Shown: positions 51,930-61,184, counted from the stretch's first letter. The stretch: 64,000 nucleotides of DNA from Vibrio syngnathi (GCF_002119525.1 NZ_CP017917.1:434001-498000); one strand, 5' to 3'. Made by a program: numbers and translations. Notes: a model not told the origin generated them from the sequence alone.

Positions 51930-52634
51930 ATGTCTAACAAATTCTTAGTGGAACTCTCAAATATCGGTAAACACTACTCAAACGGTGATACTGAGATACG
52001 TGCACTAGACGGTGTCGATCTCTTGATTGAGAAGGGAGAGTTTTTGTCTATTTTAGGCCCGTCAGGATCCGGTAAATCAACGCTGATGAATATGCTTGGT
52101 TGCCTTGATAAGCCGACGGAAGGGGAGTATCAGCTAGATGGAAAAAATGTTGCTGCGTTGAGTGCTAATGATCTTGCTGGTATTCGGAATCAAAAAATTG
52201 GTTTTGTATTCCAGAGTTTTAATTTGCTTGAGTATGCATCTGCATTGGACAATGTTGCTCTGCCTCTCGTGTACTCAGGGATCAAAGCCAAAGAGCGTCG
52301 TAAGCGTGCGGCGGCCCTACTTGAACAAGTAGGGTTGGGCGATAGACTTGACCATAAACCGAATCAGCTGTCTGGCGGTCAGAAACAGCGTGTCGCTATT
52401 GCTAGAGCTTTGGTTAATGACCCTCAGATTATATTAGCTGATGAGCCAACAGGGGCTCTGGATTCCAAGTCTGGCGCTGAGATAGAGGCTTTGTTTAATC
52501 AGCTTCATGCTGAGGGCCGAACATTGATTATCGTTACGCACGATAACTCGCTTGCTGAACGAACTAAGCGCATAGTGACGATCAAAGACGGTAAAGTATT
52601 GTCTGATCGCCAAGGGCAAAATTGCTCAACCTAG
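51930..52634 (+). CDS. MacB/LolD-type ABC ATPase
   Basis: 234-aa ATPase from the ATG at 51930 (GGAG 6 nt upstream); an in-frame ATG at 51897 overlaps the previous gene by 8 nt and adds 11 residues. Walker A LGPSGSGKSTLMN, Q-loop VFQSFNLLEYASALDN, signature LSGGQKQRVAIARAL, Walker B IILADEPTGALDSKSG and VTHDNSLAERTKRI. Belongs to the MacB/LolD/SalX class that drives mechanotransmission permeases. Last gene of the operon, followed by a terminator. Confidence 0.92.
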   Translation: MSNKFLVELSNIGKHYSNGDTEIRALDGVDLLIEKGEFLSILGPSGSGKSTLMNMLGCLDKPTEGEYQLDGKNVAALSANDLAGIRNQKIGFVFQSFNLLEYASALDNVALPLVYSGIKAKERRKRAAALLEQVGLGDRLDHKPNQLSGGQKQRVAIARALVNDPQIILADEPTGALDSKSGAEIEALFNQLHAEGRTLIIVTHDNSLAERTKRIVTIKDGKVLSDRQGQNCST

Positions 52635-52655
52635 AACCTTGCAGCTTTCACTTAG

Positions 52656-52685
52656 AGCCACTTCATCACGAAGTGGCTTTTTTCT
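52656..52685 (+). terminator. Terminator of the export operon
   Basis: 9-bp stem AGCCACTTC with its complement, loop ATCAC, T6. Located 22 nt after the stop. Confidence 0.9.
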
Positions 52686-52759
52686 TAAGTGTCTAACACT
52701 GACCTTGTACGGACGATATTGAGTGAACTACACTGATAAAAAAGCTAGGTAAGTAACAG

Positions 52760-53581
52760 ATGAATAAAGAAAATTTCCCTATAGAGTTAAAACGACTTCG
52801 TGAATCAATCTCTATTTCACAGGAAGAATTTGCAGAGTTGCTTTCCAATTCTCATAGAGCGTTTTTTGGTGTAAATCAGGTGATGGTCAGCCAGTGGGAA
52901 AGGGCAAAGACGTTGCCGAGTTTTGTTCGTCGTCTTGGTATCGCGAGTTTCTTTCAGGTCGATTACGATTTTTCCGTTGAAGAAATGGTACAGGTGAAAG
53001 CCGCCACTAAGAATGTCGAGCGTCCATTCAGTATTGATATTGGTTATGACTATGAGGTGACGAGTGTTGAGTCATATAACATGGGAGCACTTCCAGCGAA
53101 AAGGCTTAAGTCGATTCAAGGAATGCATCTAAAAACCTATGGCAAAGATTTTATCGAGGTTTCTCAGCATCTGGGTGTGAAAAAAGAAGATATGCAGGTG
53201 CTTTGTTTTCTTTTCGAGGGGGTCATTATTGGTCATGTGGTGTATGACGGCTTAAGTAAGATGCTTTGCAGTGTTGGCGCGGTTAGCATTGTGATTCGTC
53301 GTAAGATCTTCGATTACATGGCGGATAATTTGTCTGATACTGAGTTTCGCTTTCCAACCCTTGACCCTGCTATGTGCCAGTTCTTGTATGACCTGTATTT
53401 AGAACCTTATATGAGCAAGCTCGGCATGCCGTTTTTCAAGGCAGACATCAAGAAAGTGGTGAAAAATCCTTTTTCTCAGAACATCCAAAATAAACACGAT
53501 ATTTACTTTAAGTATATCCGTTACCACGACCTTAAGCAGAAGAAGAAAAGTGTCGAGTTTGTTTTAAGCTCTAGTCTGTAA
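52760..53581 (+). CDS. XRE-family HTH protein with uncharacterised C-terminal domain
   Basis: 273 aa. An N-terminal HTH_3-like domain (about residues 5-65: IELKRLRESISISQEEFAEL, VNQVMVSQWERAKTLPS) is interrupted by a small loop. The remaining 200 residues (from YDYEVTSVESYNMGAL, with LCFLFEGVIIGHVVYDGLSK as beta-hairpin core) match no domain I can name; they look like an alpha/beta sensory module. No signal peptide or TM. Monocistronic and convergent with the EAL gene, 7 nt apart. Confidence 0.72.
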   Translation: MNKENFPIELKRLRESISISQEEFAELLSNSHRAFFGVNQVMVSQWERAKTLPSFVRRLGIASFFQVDYDFSVEEMVQVKAATKNVERPFSIDIGYDYEVTSVESYNMGALPAKRLKSIQGMHLKTYGKDFIEVSQHLGVKKEDMQVLCFLFEGVIIGHVVYDGLSKMLCSVGAVSIVIRRKIFDYMADNLSDTEFRFPTLDPAMCQFLYDLYLEPYMSKLGMPFFKADIKKVVKNPFSQNIQNKHDIYFKYIRYHDLKQKKKSVEFVLSSSL

Positions 53582-53588
53582 AGGCGCT

Positions 53589-54335
53589 TTACATGACTAA
53601 TCTTAGGTCGGTTAAAGGCTGAGGTTTTGAGTACAAGAAGCCTCGATAGCGATCAAACCCTAGCTGGTGGATCATTTGACGTGTATCTGCGTCTTCAACG
53701 CCTTCCGCAACGGTTTCAATACCAGACTCTTTGCAGTATGCCAAAGTACGCTTAACTAAATCGGAGCTTGCGGGCTCAATACTATTCACAATCGATTTAT
53801 CGAACTTTACTTCATCGACATTAAGGCTAATCACCTTATTCATGTCTGAATAACCGATACCAAAATCGTCGATAGAGATTCTGACGCCCAGAGACTTAAA
53901 GCGCTTTATCTGCTCACAAAGCTGCTCATCTAACTGATCATTTTCACTTAGCTCAAAGGTAAGCTGTTCTGCTTTGAAAGATGCATTCCAAAGTAATTCA
54001 CGAACCTTTTCGACATTATCAGGGTTTGCTAGCACTTTCTTGCTGATGTTTACCGCCAAGCTTAGATGAACGGAAAGCGATTTGACCTCCGTTAGAGATT
54101 GCTCAAGCACACTAAAGAAGATTTCTTCTTCATAACCCAATGCAAACGCGCGATCAATAAACACGCCCGGAGAGAAAATCCCTTCCTCTGGAATATCTAA
54201 ACGAAACAGCGCTTCAACCCCAGTCACTTTCTCGACACTAGGCTGCACCTTTGGCTGATAAAAGCAGGTGTACCAGTCGTTTTCGAAGGCTTCTTGAATG
54301 GTGTGGTCGGATAGGGTCATGTGCTTGTTTCTCAT
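53589..54335 (-). CDS. EAL-domain protein, probable c-di-GMP phosphodiesterase
   Basis: A single EAL domain of 248 aa without sensory domain. Motifs: FYQPKVQPSVEKVTGVEALFRL (EALFR), LAVNIS with the metal Asn, LTFELSEN, ISIDDFGIGYSDM (DDFG), VKFDKSIV with the Lys and ETVAEGVED with the catalytic-loop Glu. These metal and catalytic positions are all present, so activity is likely, although ELSEN deviates from the usual ELTE. The start at 54335 or the ATG at 54320 (MTLSDHT) are both possible. Convergent with the XRE gene. Confidence 0.85.
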   Translation of the reverse strand: MRNKHMTLSDHTIQEAFENDWYTCFYQPKVQPSVEKVTGVEALFRLDIPEEGIFSPGVFIDRAFALGYEEEIFFSVLEQSLTEVKSLSVHLSLAVNISKKVLANPDNVEKVRELLWNASFKAEQLTFELSENDQLDEQLCEQIKRFKSLGVRISIDDFGIGYSDMNKVISLNVDEVKFDKSIVNSIEPASSDLVKRTLAYCKESGIETVAEGVEDADTRQMIHQLGFDRYRGFLYSKPQPLTDLRLVM

Positions 54336-54610
54336 CTTGTCTCATTTGCATAGCGGCGTAACGGTCGCACATTCTGAGAGAAGCGGAGAATCATCACTAT
54401 ATCGTTCTGAGATGAAAAATTGATATTCGATATGAAAGCGAAATTAGACAGGAACGGAAGGGGATTTGACGCTAAAAAGAACAGGTAAGGCGCGTTTATG
54501 TGCCCTGTGTCACTGGGATGAACTATTATTAGTGCCTGTGATTCATTAATGTTTTTCCAACTAAAGGGATAATCGAGAAGGGGATGTTCAACTAGAATAG
54601 GGGTATAAGT

Positions 54611-54646
54611 TTTACAGTGTAAATGATCGAATTGAAATCGTTTACA
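54611..54646. promoter_or_regulatory. Palindromic sites upstream of kbl
   Basis: TTTACA-G-TGTAAA is a 13-bp palindrome (54611-54623). A second TTTACA half occurs at 54641-54646 (ATCGTTTACATC). The elements resemble TyrR-like TGTAAA/TTTACA halves but spacing differs. They lie 58-93 nt before the kbl start; regulator unknown. Confidence 0.35.
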
Positions 54647-54703
54647 TCCCCTACATAATGCGGCGCGCGATGCTGCTGAATAATAATTAGGAAGGAATAG
54701 ACA

Positions 54704-55897
54704 ATGTCTTCTGCATTTTACCAACAGATTCAAACTCAAATCGAAGAAGTTAAAGAAGAAGGTCTTTACAAGTCTGAGCGCATTATCACTTCTGCTCAAA
54801 AAGCAGCGGTTTCTATCTCGACTGGTGAAGAAGTACTAAACTTCTGTGCAAACAACTACTTAGGCCTTGCTAACCACCCTGACCTTATCGAAGCTGCTAA
54901 AGACGGTATGGATCAACACGGTTTTGGTATGGCTTCTGTTCGTTTCATCTGTGGTACTCAAGATTCTCACAAAGAGCTAGAGCAAAAGCTATCTACGTTC
55001 CTTGGTAAAGAAGACACTATCCTTTACACATCTTGCTTTGATGCAAACGCTGGCCTATTCGAAACGATTCTAGGTAAAGAAGACGCAATCATTTCTGATG
55101 CTCTAAACCACGCATCTATCATTGATGGTGTTCGTTTGTGTAAAGCAATGCGCTTCCGTTACTCGAACAACAACATGGAAGAGCTAGAGCAGCAACTTAT
55201 CGCAGCTAAAGAAGCGGGCGCTCGTCACACGCTTATCGTAACTGACGGTGTGTTCTCAATGGACGGCGTAGTCGCTAACCTTCCTGCTATCTGTGACCTT
55301 GCTGACAAGTACGGCGCACTAGTGATGGTTGATGACTCTCACGCAGTTGGCTTTATGGGTGAAAACGGCGCGGGTACTCACGAGTTCCACAACGTTGTTG
55401 ACCGTATCGACATCATCACAGGTACGCTTGGTAAAGCAATGGGTGGCGCTTCAGGCGGTTACACTTCTGGTAAGAAAGAAGTGATCGACTGGTTACGTCA
55501 GCGTTCTCGTCCATACCTATTCTCTAACTCTGTTGCACCAGCAATCGTATCTGCGTCTATTCGCGTTCTCGATCTTCTAGCGGAATCTGGCGACCTACGT
55601 ACTCAACTATGGGAAAACTCTGCTCACTTCCGTACTCGGATGGAAGCCGCTGGTTTCACTATGGGCGGTGCTGATCACGCAATCATCCCAATCATGCTGG
55701 GTGATGCAAAAGTAGCAGCTGAATTCGCAGAGCGCGCACTAGAGAAAGGCATCTACGTGGTAGGCTTCTCTTTCCCTGTAGTACCAAAAGGCCAAGCTCG
55801 TATCCGTACGCAAATGTCTGCAGCACACTCTCGTGAGCAACTGGATCGCGCAATTGATGCGTTCATCCAAGTTGGTAAAGACATGGCTATCATCTAA
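54704..55897 (+). CDS. kbl: Glycine C-acetyltransferase (2-amino-3-ketobutyrate CoA ligase)
   Basis: Second step of threonine degradation: 2-amino-3-ketobutyrate + CoA gives glycine + acetyl-CoA. PLP alpha-oxoamine synthase of 397 aa: [52 protein letters not shown], and the PLP lysine in [17 protein letters not shown] (about residue 244). Codon use is strongly biased (CGT, GGT, AAC, CTA/CTT-rich), as in highly expressed vibrio genes. AGGAAGG lies 8 nt before the ATG. Followed by tdh after 110 nt. Confidence 0.97.
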   Translation: MSSAFYQQIQTQIEEVKEEGLYKSERIITSAQKAAVSISTGEEVLNFCANNYLGLANHPDLIEAAKDGMDQHGFGMASVRFICGTQDSHKELEQKLSTFLGKEDTILYTSCFDANAGLFETILGKEDAIISDALNHASIIDGVRLCKAMRFRYSNNNMEELEQQLIAAKEAGARHTLIVTDGVFSMDGVVANLPAICDLADKYGALVMVDDSHAVGFMGENGAGTHEFHNVVDRIDIITGTLGKAMGGASGGYTSGKKEVIDWLRQRSRPYLFSNSVAPAIVSASIRVLDLLAESGDLRTQLWENSAHFRTRMEAAGFTMGGADHAIIPIMLGDAKVAAEFAERALEKGIYVVGFSFPVVPKGQARIRTQMSAAHSREQLDRAIDAFIQVGKDMAII

Positions 55898-55968
55898 TTT
55901 TAAAGGGGTGCCTTGTGCATCCTTTGATTAGATAGAACAACACCCAATAGAACATATAGATTTTTGAT

Positions 55969-55991
55969 TCTCGCCTTACAGTTAGGCGAGA
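55969..55991 (+). promoter_or_regulatory. Intercistronic hairpin just before tdh
   Basis: 8-bp stem TCTCGCCT / AGGCGAGA, loop TACAGTT, no U-tract. It ends 16 nt before the tdh ATG and directly upstream of CTGGAT, the likely ribosome site. Suggests mRNA processing or translational control within kbl-tdh. Confidence 0.45.
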
Positions 55992-56007
55992 TGAACTGGA
56001 TAACATT

Positions 56008-57039
56008 ATGAAAATTAAAGCACTTTCTAAGCTTAAGCCTGAAGAAGGCATTTGGATGACCGAGGTTGAAAAACCTGAAATGGGTCATAATGATCTTCTT
56101 ATTCGTATTAAGAAAACTGCAATTTGTGGTACAGACGTACATATCTACAACTGGGATGAGTGGTCACAAAACACAATTCCAGTACCTATGGTAGTAGGTC
56201 ACGAATACGTGGGTGAAGTTGTTGGCATCGGCCAAGAAGTTCGTGGTTTTGAAATCGGCGACCGTGTATCTGGCGAAGGTCACATCACATGTGGTCACTG
56301 TCGTAACTGTCGTGGCGGCCGTACTCACCTTTGTCGTAACACAACAGGTGTTGGTGTAAACCGTACTGGTGCGTTCTCTGAGTTCCTTGTGATCCCTGCG
56401 TTCAACGCATTTAAGATCCCTGCAGAAATCTCTGACGATCTAGCATCAATCTTTGACCCGTTTGGTAACGCAGTACACACAGCGCTTTCTTTCGACCTAG
56501 TAGGCGAAGACGTGCTGATCACTGGTGCTGGTCCAATCGGTATCATGGCTGCTGCTGTAGCTAAGCACGTTGGTGCTCGCCACGTTGTAATTACTGACGT
56601 AAACGAATACCGCCTAGACCTTGCTCGTCAAATGGGTGTAACTCGCGCAGTAAACGTAATGGAAGAGAAGCTTGAAGACGTAATGGCTGATCTTGGCATG
56701 ACTGAGGGCTTCGATGTAGGCCTAGAAATGTCTGGTAACCCATCAGCGTTCAACAGCATGCTGACTAACATGAATCACGGCGGTAAGATCTCTCTACTAG
56801 GTATTCCACCATCAGACATGGCAGTAGACTGGAACCAAGTAATCTTTAAAGGCTTGGTTATCAAAGGTATCTACGGTCGTGAGATGTTTGAAACTTGGTA
56901 CAAGATGGCTTCACTAATCCAATCAGGCCTAGATCTAACACCAATCATTACTCACCACTACAAAGTGGACGACTTCCAGAAAGGCTTCGACATGATGCGC
57001 TCTGGTATGTCTGGTAAGGTAATCCTAGATTGGGAATAA
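56008..57039 (+). CDS. tdh: L-threonine 3-dehydrogenase
   Basis: Oxidises L-threonine with NAD+ to 2-amino-3-ketobutyrate, the substrate of Kbl. Zinc MDR enzyme of 343 aa: catalytic-zinc Cys in [12 protein letters not shown] (about residue 38), GHEYVGEV, the four-cysteine structural-zinc loop [15 protein letters not shown], and NAD motif [17 protein letters not shown] (about 170). Codon bias as in kbl, so the two are one strongly expressed unit. A terminator follows. Confidence 0.97.
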   Translation: MKIKALSKLKPEEGIWMTEVEKPEMGHNDLLIRIKKTAICGTDVHIYNWDEWSQNTIPVPMVVGHEYVGEVVGIGQEVRGFEIGDRVSGEGHITCGHCRNCRGGRTHLCRNTTGVGVNRTGAFSEFLVIPAFNAFKIPAEISDDLASIFDPFGNAVHTALSFDLVGEDVLITGAGPIGIMAAAVAKHVGARHVVITDVNEYRLDLARQMGVTRAVNVMEEKLEDVMADLGMTEGFDVGLEMSGNPSAFNSMLTNMNHGGKISLLGIPPSDMAVDWNQVIFKGLVIKGIYGREMFETWYKMASLIQSGLDLTPIITHHYKVDDFQKGFDMMRSGMSGKVILDWE

Positions 57040-57074
57040 GCGAATAGGGGAGACCCTTAGTTAATTCCAAAATG

Positions 57075-57105
57075 AAATGCCCCAAAGAAATTTGGGGCAT
57101 TTTTG
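57075..57105. terminator. Terminator after tdh (shared with kefB)
   Basis: 12-bp stem AAATGCCCCAAA with its complement, loop GAAA, T5. Convergent kefB ends 89 nt to the right. Confidence 0.9.
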
Positions 57106-57193
57106 TCTAAACCTCACTTTTCATACAACCATTGCTATTCACACACACTTAAACTTCTTTATTTGTACTATCAATAGCAATTGGAATGATTAC

Positions 57194-59116
57194 TTAGGAC
57201 TCATCTTCTTCGAAGCCGTCGGCATAACCTTTCGGTGGTGGTGTCCAACCACGTTCTGAGCGAGAGTGTTTGTCTGAACGGTCTTTTTTCATGTCTTCTT
57301 TCATCGCTTCTTCTAGATCAATAAAGATCTGCCTAAAGTTGTTGTCATAACGAGGGTTGTCTTGAGCTTCTGACCAAGCACTATATAGGTTTTCAGATTT
57401 ACGACTTTCAACACGTTGATAAGTCGACTTTTGTTGTTCAACAAAGAACGGGTGATGACCTAAGGCACGTAAGGCTTCAGATCCCATTTCGAGGGCTGAG
57501 TGGTATGTTTCTAATTCCACAAAATCGGCGCCGGCTTCTCTTAAGCGGTAACTATGGCCACGGTCGAACGCACGTACTAGGATCTTAACTTTTGGATAGG
57601 TATGTTTAACGTATTTTACTAGTTCAACACTTGAGTCTTGGTTGTCGATAGCAATCACCAACATAGCAGCTTCTTCAATGCCTGCGGTATGCAGCAAGTC
57701 GTGACGAGTAGCATCACCAAAGTAAGATTTGATATTGATGGAGCGTAATAAGTCTACTTGGTTTGCTTGATGATCCAGTACCACCGTATTGACATCGTTT
57801 GATACCAACAAGCGGTTTACGATCTGACCAAATCGGCCGATACCTGCAATGATGACAGTACCTTTCTCTTCTATTTTGTCTTCTTCTCGGTCGTTCGATT
57901 TTTGCTCGTAACGGGGCAGGATGACTTTATCAAACAGAATGAACAGACCCGGGGTTAAGAACATAGAGAGGGCAACAACCAGTGATAGCGTTTGAACAAT
58001 ATCCGCAGGTAACACATGGTTCTGTGCTGAGAAGCTCAGTAGTACAAAACCAAATTCACCCGCTTGAGCCAAGCTCAATGTAAATAGCCAACGGTCGCTG
58101 TTTTTGATTTTAAAGATCAGCGCCAGTGTGAACAGCACCAATGCTTTAAGTGCCATTACGCCGAGTGTTAAGCCAATGATGAGCGCAAAATCGTTAAACA
58201 AAACGCCAAAGTTGATACCTGCGCCTACCGTGATAAAGAACAATCCAAGCAATAACCCTTTAAACGGGTCAATGTTAGATTCCAGTTCGTGTCTGAACTC
58301 ACTGTTGGCAAGCACCACTCCTGCCAGGAAAGTGCCTAACGCAGGCGACAGACCAACGAGACTCATCAACGCGGCAATACCAATCACTAACATCAGCGCC
58401 GTTGCGGTGAAGATCTCACGTAGGCCAGAGCTTGCAACAAAGCGGAACAGTGGGCGACTTAAATAATGTCCACCGACTACCACAATCGCGATTGAAGCCG
58501 TAATTACAAGGCCGTATGCCCAGCTTGGCAAACCTGCAACTAAACTGAGTTCATCGTGGTGTGCCGCGGTTTGGGCGGCACTCTCTGCCAAAGCAACCAA
58601 TTCAGGAAGAGCCAACAAGGGGATGAACGCCAGCATAGGGATAACGGCAATATCTTGGAATAAAAGCACCGAGAATGCGTTTTTGCCACCTTCTGTTTTA
58701 GATAGGCCTTTCTCATTGAACGTTTGTAGAACAATGGCTGTCGATGAAAGCGCAAAGATCAAACCAATAGTCAGAGCGATCGTCCAAGGTTGTTCGAAGA
58801 ACAATGCAATCCCCATCACGATAGCAGCCGTTCCGCCAACTTGAAGGCCACCAAGCCCCATCAACCGGTTTCTCATCGCCCATAACATCTTAGGTTCCAG
58901 CTCTAGGCCGACTAAGAACAGCATCATAACTACACCGAATTCGGCAAAGTGTTGAATGGTTGTCGTCTCTTCACCAACCAATCCAATGATAGGCCCGATC
59001 ACAACGCCAGCGATTAAGTAACCGAGTACCGATCCAAGCCCAAGTCTTTTGGCGATGGGGACTGCAATCACGGCGGCCACTAAATAGATAAATGCTTGTA
59101 GAAAATATCCCGTCAT
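57194..59116 (-). CDS. kefB: Glutathione-regulated K+/H+ antiporter KefB/KefC type
   Basis: CPA2 antiporter of 640 aa. N-terminal Na/H exchanger domain with 12-13 TM helices (about residues 5-390): IAKRLGLGSVLGYLIAGVVIGP, MMLFLVGLELEPKMLW, GLSPALGTFLAGVVLANSEF. RCK/TrkA-N domain from about 425 with VIIAGIGRFGQIVNRLL and VVLDHQANQVDLLR. The C-terminal tail beyond about 550 is charged and low-complexity, ending PPKGYADGFEED. Start and kefG stop overlap by one base (TAATG), so the ancillary oxidoreductase is translated just before. Confidence 0.93.
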   Translation of the reverse strand: MTGYFLQAFIYLVAAVIAVPIAKRLGLGSVLGYLIAGVVIGPIIGLVGEETTTIQHFAEFGVVMMLFLVGLELEPKMLWAMRNRLMGLGGLQVGGTAAIVMGIALFFEQPWTIALTIGLIFALSSTAIVLQTFNEKGLSKTEGGKNAFSVLLFQDIAVIPMLAFIPLLALPELVALAESAAQTAAHHDELSLVAGLPSWAYGLVITASIAIVVVGGHYLSRPLFRFVASSGLREIFTATALMLVIGIAALMSLVGLSPALGTFLAGVVLANSEFRHELESNIDPFKGLLLGLFFITVGAGINFGVLFNDFALIIGLTLGVMALKALVLFTLALIFKIKNSDRWLFTLSLAQAGEFGFVLLSFSAQNHVLPADIVQTLSLVVALSMFLTPGLFILFDKVILPRYEQKSNDREEDKIEEKGTVIIAGIGRFGQIVNRLLVSNDVNTVVLDHQANQVDLLRSINIKSYFGDATRHDLLHTAGIEEAAMLVIAIDNQDSSVELVKYVKHTYPKVKILVRAFDRGHSYRLREAGADFVELETYHSALEMGSEALRALGHHPFFVEQQKSTYQRVESRKSENLYSAWSEAQDNPRYDNNFRQIFIDLEEAMKEDMKKDRSDKHSRSERGWTPPPKGYADGFEEDES

Positions 59117-59733
59117 TATTTAACCTCAGCCATTAATTCTTCCACAATGTGGTTCAACTTTTCTGCCTTACTGGCCCTTTTGATGTTGATATCACCTGCA
59201 ACCAGCGCTTGTAAAAGCGTTCTGTAACTATCGACATGTTGTTGAATACGGTTTTCTTCTAATGCTGTACGAGAACCAAAAAGTGCAAAAGGTGCAAGGT
59301 AGTTCATTCCACATAAGGAAGCAGTTTGTTCAATGGGGTGAAGCAGTTCTCGAATGGTGAAATGGTTGTAGCCATCGCTTTGGTACGCATCTTTCTTACC
59401 GCCAGCGGTGATGCAACACAGTAAATTCTTGCCTTGTAATTCGTTACCATCGGTTCCGTATGCGAAGCCATATTCTAGAACGAGATCTTGCCACTCTTTA
59501 AGAATTGCCGGTGTTGAGTACCAATATAAAGGGAATTGAAAAATGATGATGTCATGGTCCAACAGGCGTTTTTGTTCACGATCGATGTTGATTTTGAAGG
59601 TTGGATATTCGGCATAGAGATCGACCCACGTGACACCGTCAACGCGTTTGGCTTGCTCAAATAAGGGTTTGTTTGCTTCAGAACGATGTTGAGAAGGGTG
59701 TGCGAATAGCACTAAAACTCGATTTTTCGACAT
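59116..59733 (-). CDS. kefG: KefG/KefF-type ancillary quinone oxidoreductase
   Basis: Flavodoxin-like NAD(P)H oxidoreductase (205 aa) needed for full activity of the Kef antiporter and also active on quinones. RVLVLFAHPSQHRSEANKPLF at the N-terminus, FQFPLYWYSTPAILKEWQD and LLCCITAGGKKDAYQSDGYN match the family. I start at 59733 (MSKNRVLV), preceded by AGAGGGC; an in-frame start 18 codons upstream adds a tyrosine-rich tail. Cytosolic. Coupled to kefB. Confidence 0.9.
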   Translation of the reverse strand: MSKNRVLVLFAHPSQHRSEANKPLFEQAKRVDGVTWVDLYAEYPTFKINIDREQKRLLDHDIIIFQFPLYWYSTPAILKEWQDLVLEYGFAYGTDGNELQGKNLLCCITAGGKKDAYQSDGYNHFTIRELLHPIEQTASLCGMNYLAPFALFGSRTALEENRIQQHVDSYRTLLQALVAGDINIKRASKAEKLNHIVEELMAEVK

Positions 59734-60039
59734 ATAGCCCTCTTTGTATATAAACGAATAATACTTATTAGAATTATAGATATACAATAATAGAAGAATG
59801 CTTGAAGAACAATGAATTAGCCAATAGTTGTTGTTTGCTCATTATCTCACTTTGTATCGGTCACCTTGTATTAAGGAATTGTAATACTTATGCAATTCAA
59901 TACTTCGAAGGGATATGAGCTTGTAAAACTAAATATTCGTTAATAATCAAAGCTAACGTTTTTACTTTATGTCACCTTAACGTTAGAACGAAACCATTAG
60001 ATAACTTTTCATACAATGATAACGAATAAAGGAAAGAGT
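59734..60039. other. Divergent intergenic region, kefG / threonine-aldolase-like
   Basis: 306 bp, AT-rich, no ORF worth reporting. Promoters for both genes should lie here; I cannot point to a specific operator. GAATAAAGGAAAGAG before 60040 is the downstream ribosome site. Confidence 0.5.
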
Positions 60040-61116
60040 ATGAGTACAGATCTGCGTCAACAATGTGATTTTTTGCTTTCTGGTCACTTAGAACCCACTC
60101 CGGCACAAACATTCGCTCAGATGGCTGAATGGTGTGAAACGCATAATGTCACTCACGATAGCTACGGCGATGGCGAGTTTATCGAGAGTTTTGAAAAGAA
60201 AGTTGCAGACTTACTCGGTTATGAAGCGGCTGTGTTTGTGATTACGGGCACCATGAACCAACCAACAGCATTAGAAATTGCGTGCCAAGAGAAACGAAAC
60301 CCAGTAGTGGCGATGCATGAATCGAGTCATATTATGCGCCATGAACGGCAAGGATATCAGCTCCAGAACAGATTCAACGTACTTCCAGTTGGTAACGTAT
60401 TTCGCACTTGGAATGTTGATGACTTAAAGGCGTGGCCTGATGAGATTGCAGCCGCATTATATGAACTGCCTATGCGCGAAATTGGTGGGCAATTACCCGA
60501 ATTGGAAGAGCTTGAAGCGATTAAACAGTACTGCAAAGAACAATCGATTCATCTGCATATGGATGGTGCTCGTTTGTGGGAGTGCGGCGCGTATTATCAA
60601 AAGTCATATAGCGAGATTGCTAAGGGGTTCGATACAGCTTATGTTTCGCTCTACAAAGGGTTAAACGGTCTTGGTGGGTCACTCCTATTAGGTGACAAGG
60701 CTTTCGTAGCAAAAGCTTCAGCATGGATGAAGCGTCAGGGCGGAAATGTTTATCATCGCACGCCTTACGTGGTTTCGGCAGCAATGCAGTTTGATCAACG
60801 GATTGAGTTGATGCCTGCATTGTATGAGCGTACTAAGCAAATCTATCAAATCTTACAAGATTACCCGCAGTTCAAAGTGAACCCGCAGCAACCCCAAGTA
60901 AACATGCTTCACCTCTATTTACCGGTGGGTTTTGAGGATGGCATTATCCTGCGCGACAATATAGCGAAGAAGCACAAGATTTGGATAGGAAACCCAGCGA
61001 TCAGCGAACTGCCAACCCAATGTAAGATTGAATGGTATGTGGGTGATAACTTACTAAACTTGCCAGATCATGAGCTGATCGACATTCTAGACTTTATTAA
61101 CGAAGAGCTGATTTAA
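60040..61116 (+). CDS. Beta-eliminating lyase family PLP enzyme, threonine-aldolase-like
   Basis: Fold-type I PLP enzyme of 358 aa. HDSYGDGEFIESFEKKVADLL, VFVITGTMNQPTALEIA, MHESSHIMRHE, LHMDGARLWECG, and the PLP lysine in TAYVSLYKGLNGLGGSLLLG fit the L-threonine/L-allo-threonine aldolase group. The usual threonine-aldolase Y-G-D-D-P motif reads YGDGEF here, so specificity may differ (other beta-hydroxy amino acids, or a serine-type lyase). The ATG at 60040 has AAAGGAAAG in front; the upstream in-frame ATG at 60016 adds eight residues. Its 3' end continues as a four-copy 20-bp array. Confidence 0.85.
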   Translation: MSTDLRQQCDFLLSGHLEPTPAQTFAQMAEWCETHNVTHDSYGDGEFIESFEKKVADLLGYEAAVFVITGTMNQPTALEIACQEKRNPVVAMHESSHIMRHERQGYQLQNRFNVLPVGNVFRTWNVDDLKAWPDEIAAALYELPMREIGGQLPELEELEAIKQYCKEQSIHLHMDGARLWECGAYYQKSYSEIAKGFDTAYVSLYKGLNGLGGSLLLGDKAFVAKASAWMKRQGGNVYHRTPYVVSAAMQFDQRIELMPALYERTKQIYQILQDYPQFKVNPQQPQVNMLHLYLPVGFEDGIILRDNIAKKHKIWIGNPAISELPTQCKIEWYVGDNLLNLPDHELIDILDFINEELI

Positions 61117-61176
61117 TTAACTAAGAGTTGATTTGATCGCAGAAGAGTTGAATTGATTACAGCAGAAGTGGGTTAA
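61097..61176 (+). repeat. 20-bp imperfect tandem repeat, four copies, starting in the gene's last codons
   Basis: TTAACGAAGAGCTGATTTAA, TTAACTAAGAGTTGATTTGA, TCGCAGAAGAGTTGAATTGA and TTACAGCAGAAGTGGGTTAA are contiguous. Copy 1 codes NEELI plus the stop of the threonine-aldolase-like gene; copies 2-4 follow outside with growing divergence. Confidence 0.82.
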
Positions 61177-61184
61177 CTGAGACG

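Noticed and set aside
54611..54646. Definite TyrR operator upstream of kbl
   Set aside because: The half-sites resemble TGTAAA/TTTACA, but the spacing is 1 and 17 nt instead of the 6 expected, so only a low-confidence palindrome is reported.
54332..54799. 155-codon minus-strand ORF overlapping the kbl start
   Set aside because: It lies across the kbl 5' region and its start is inside a clearly expressed gene; composition is Cys/Arg/Phe-rich without domain pattern, so I treat it as a shadow.
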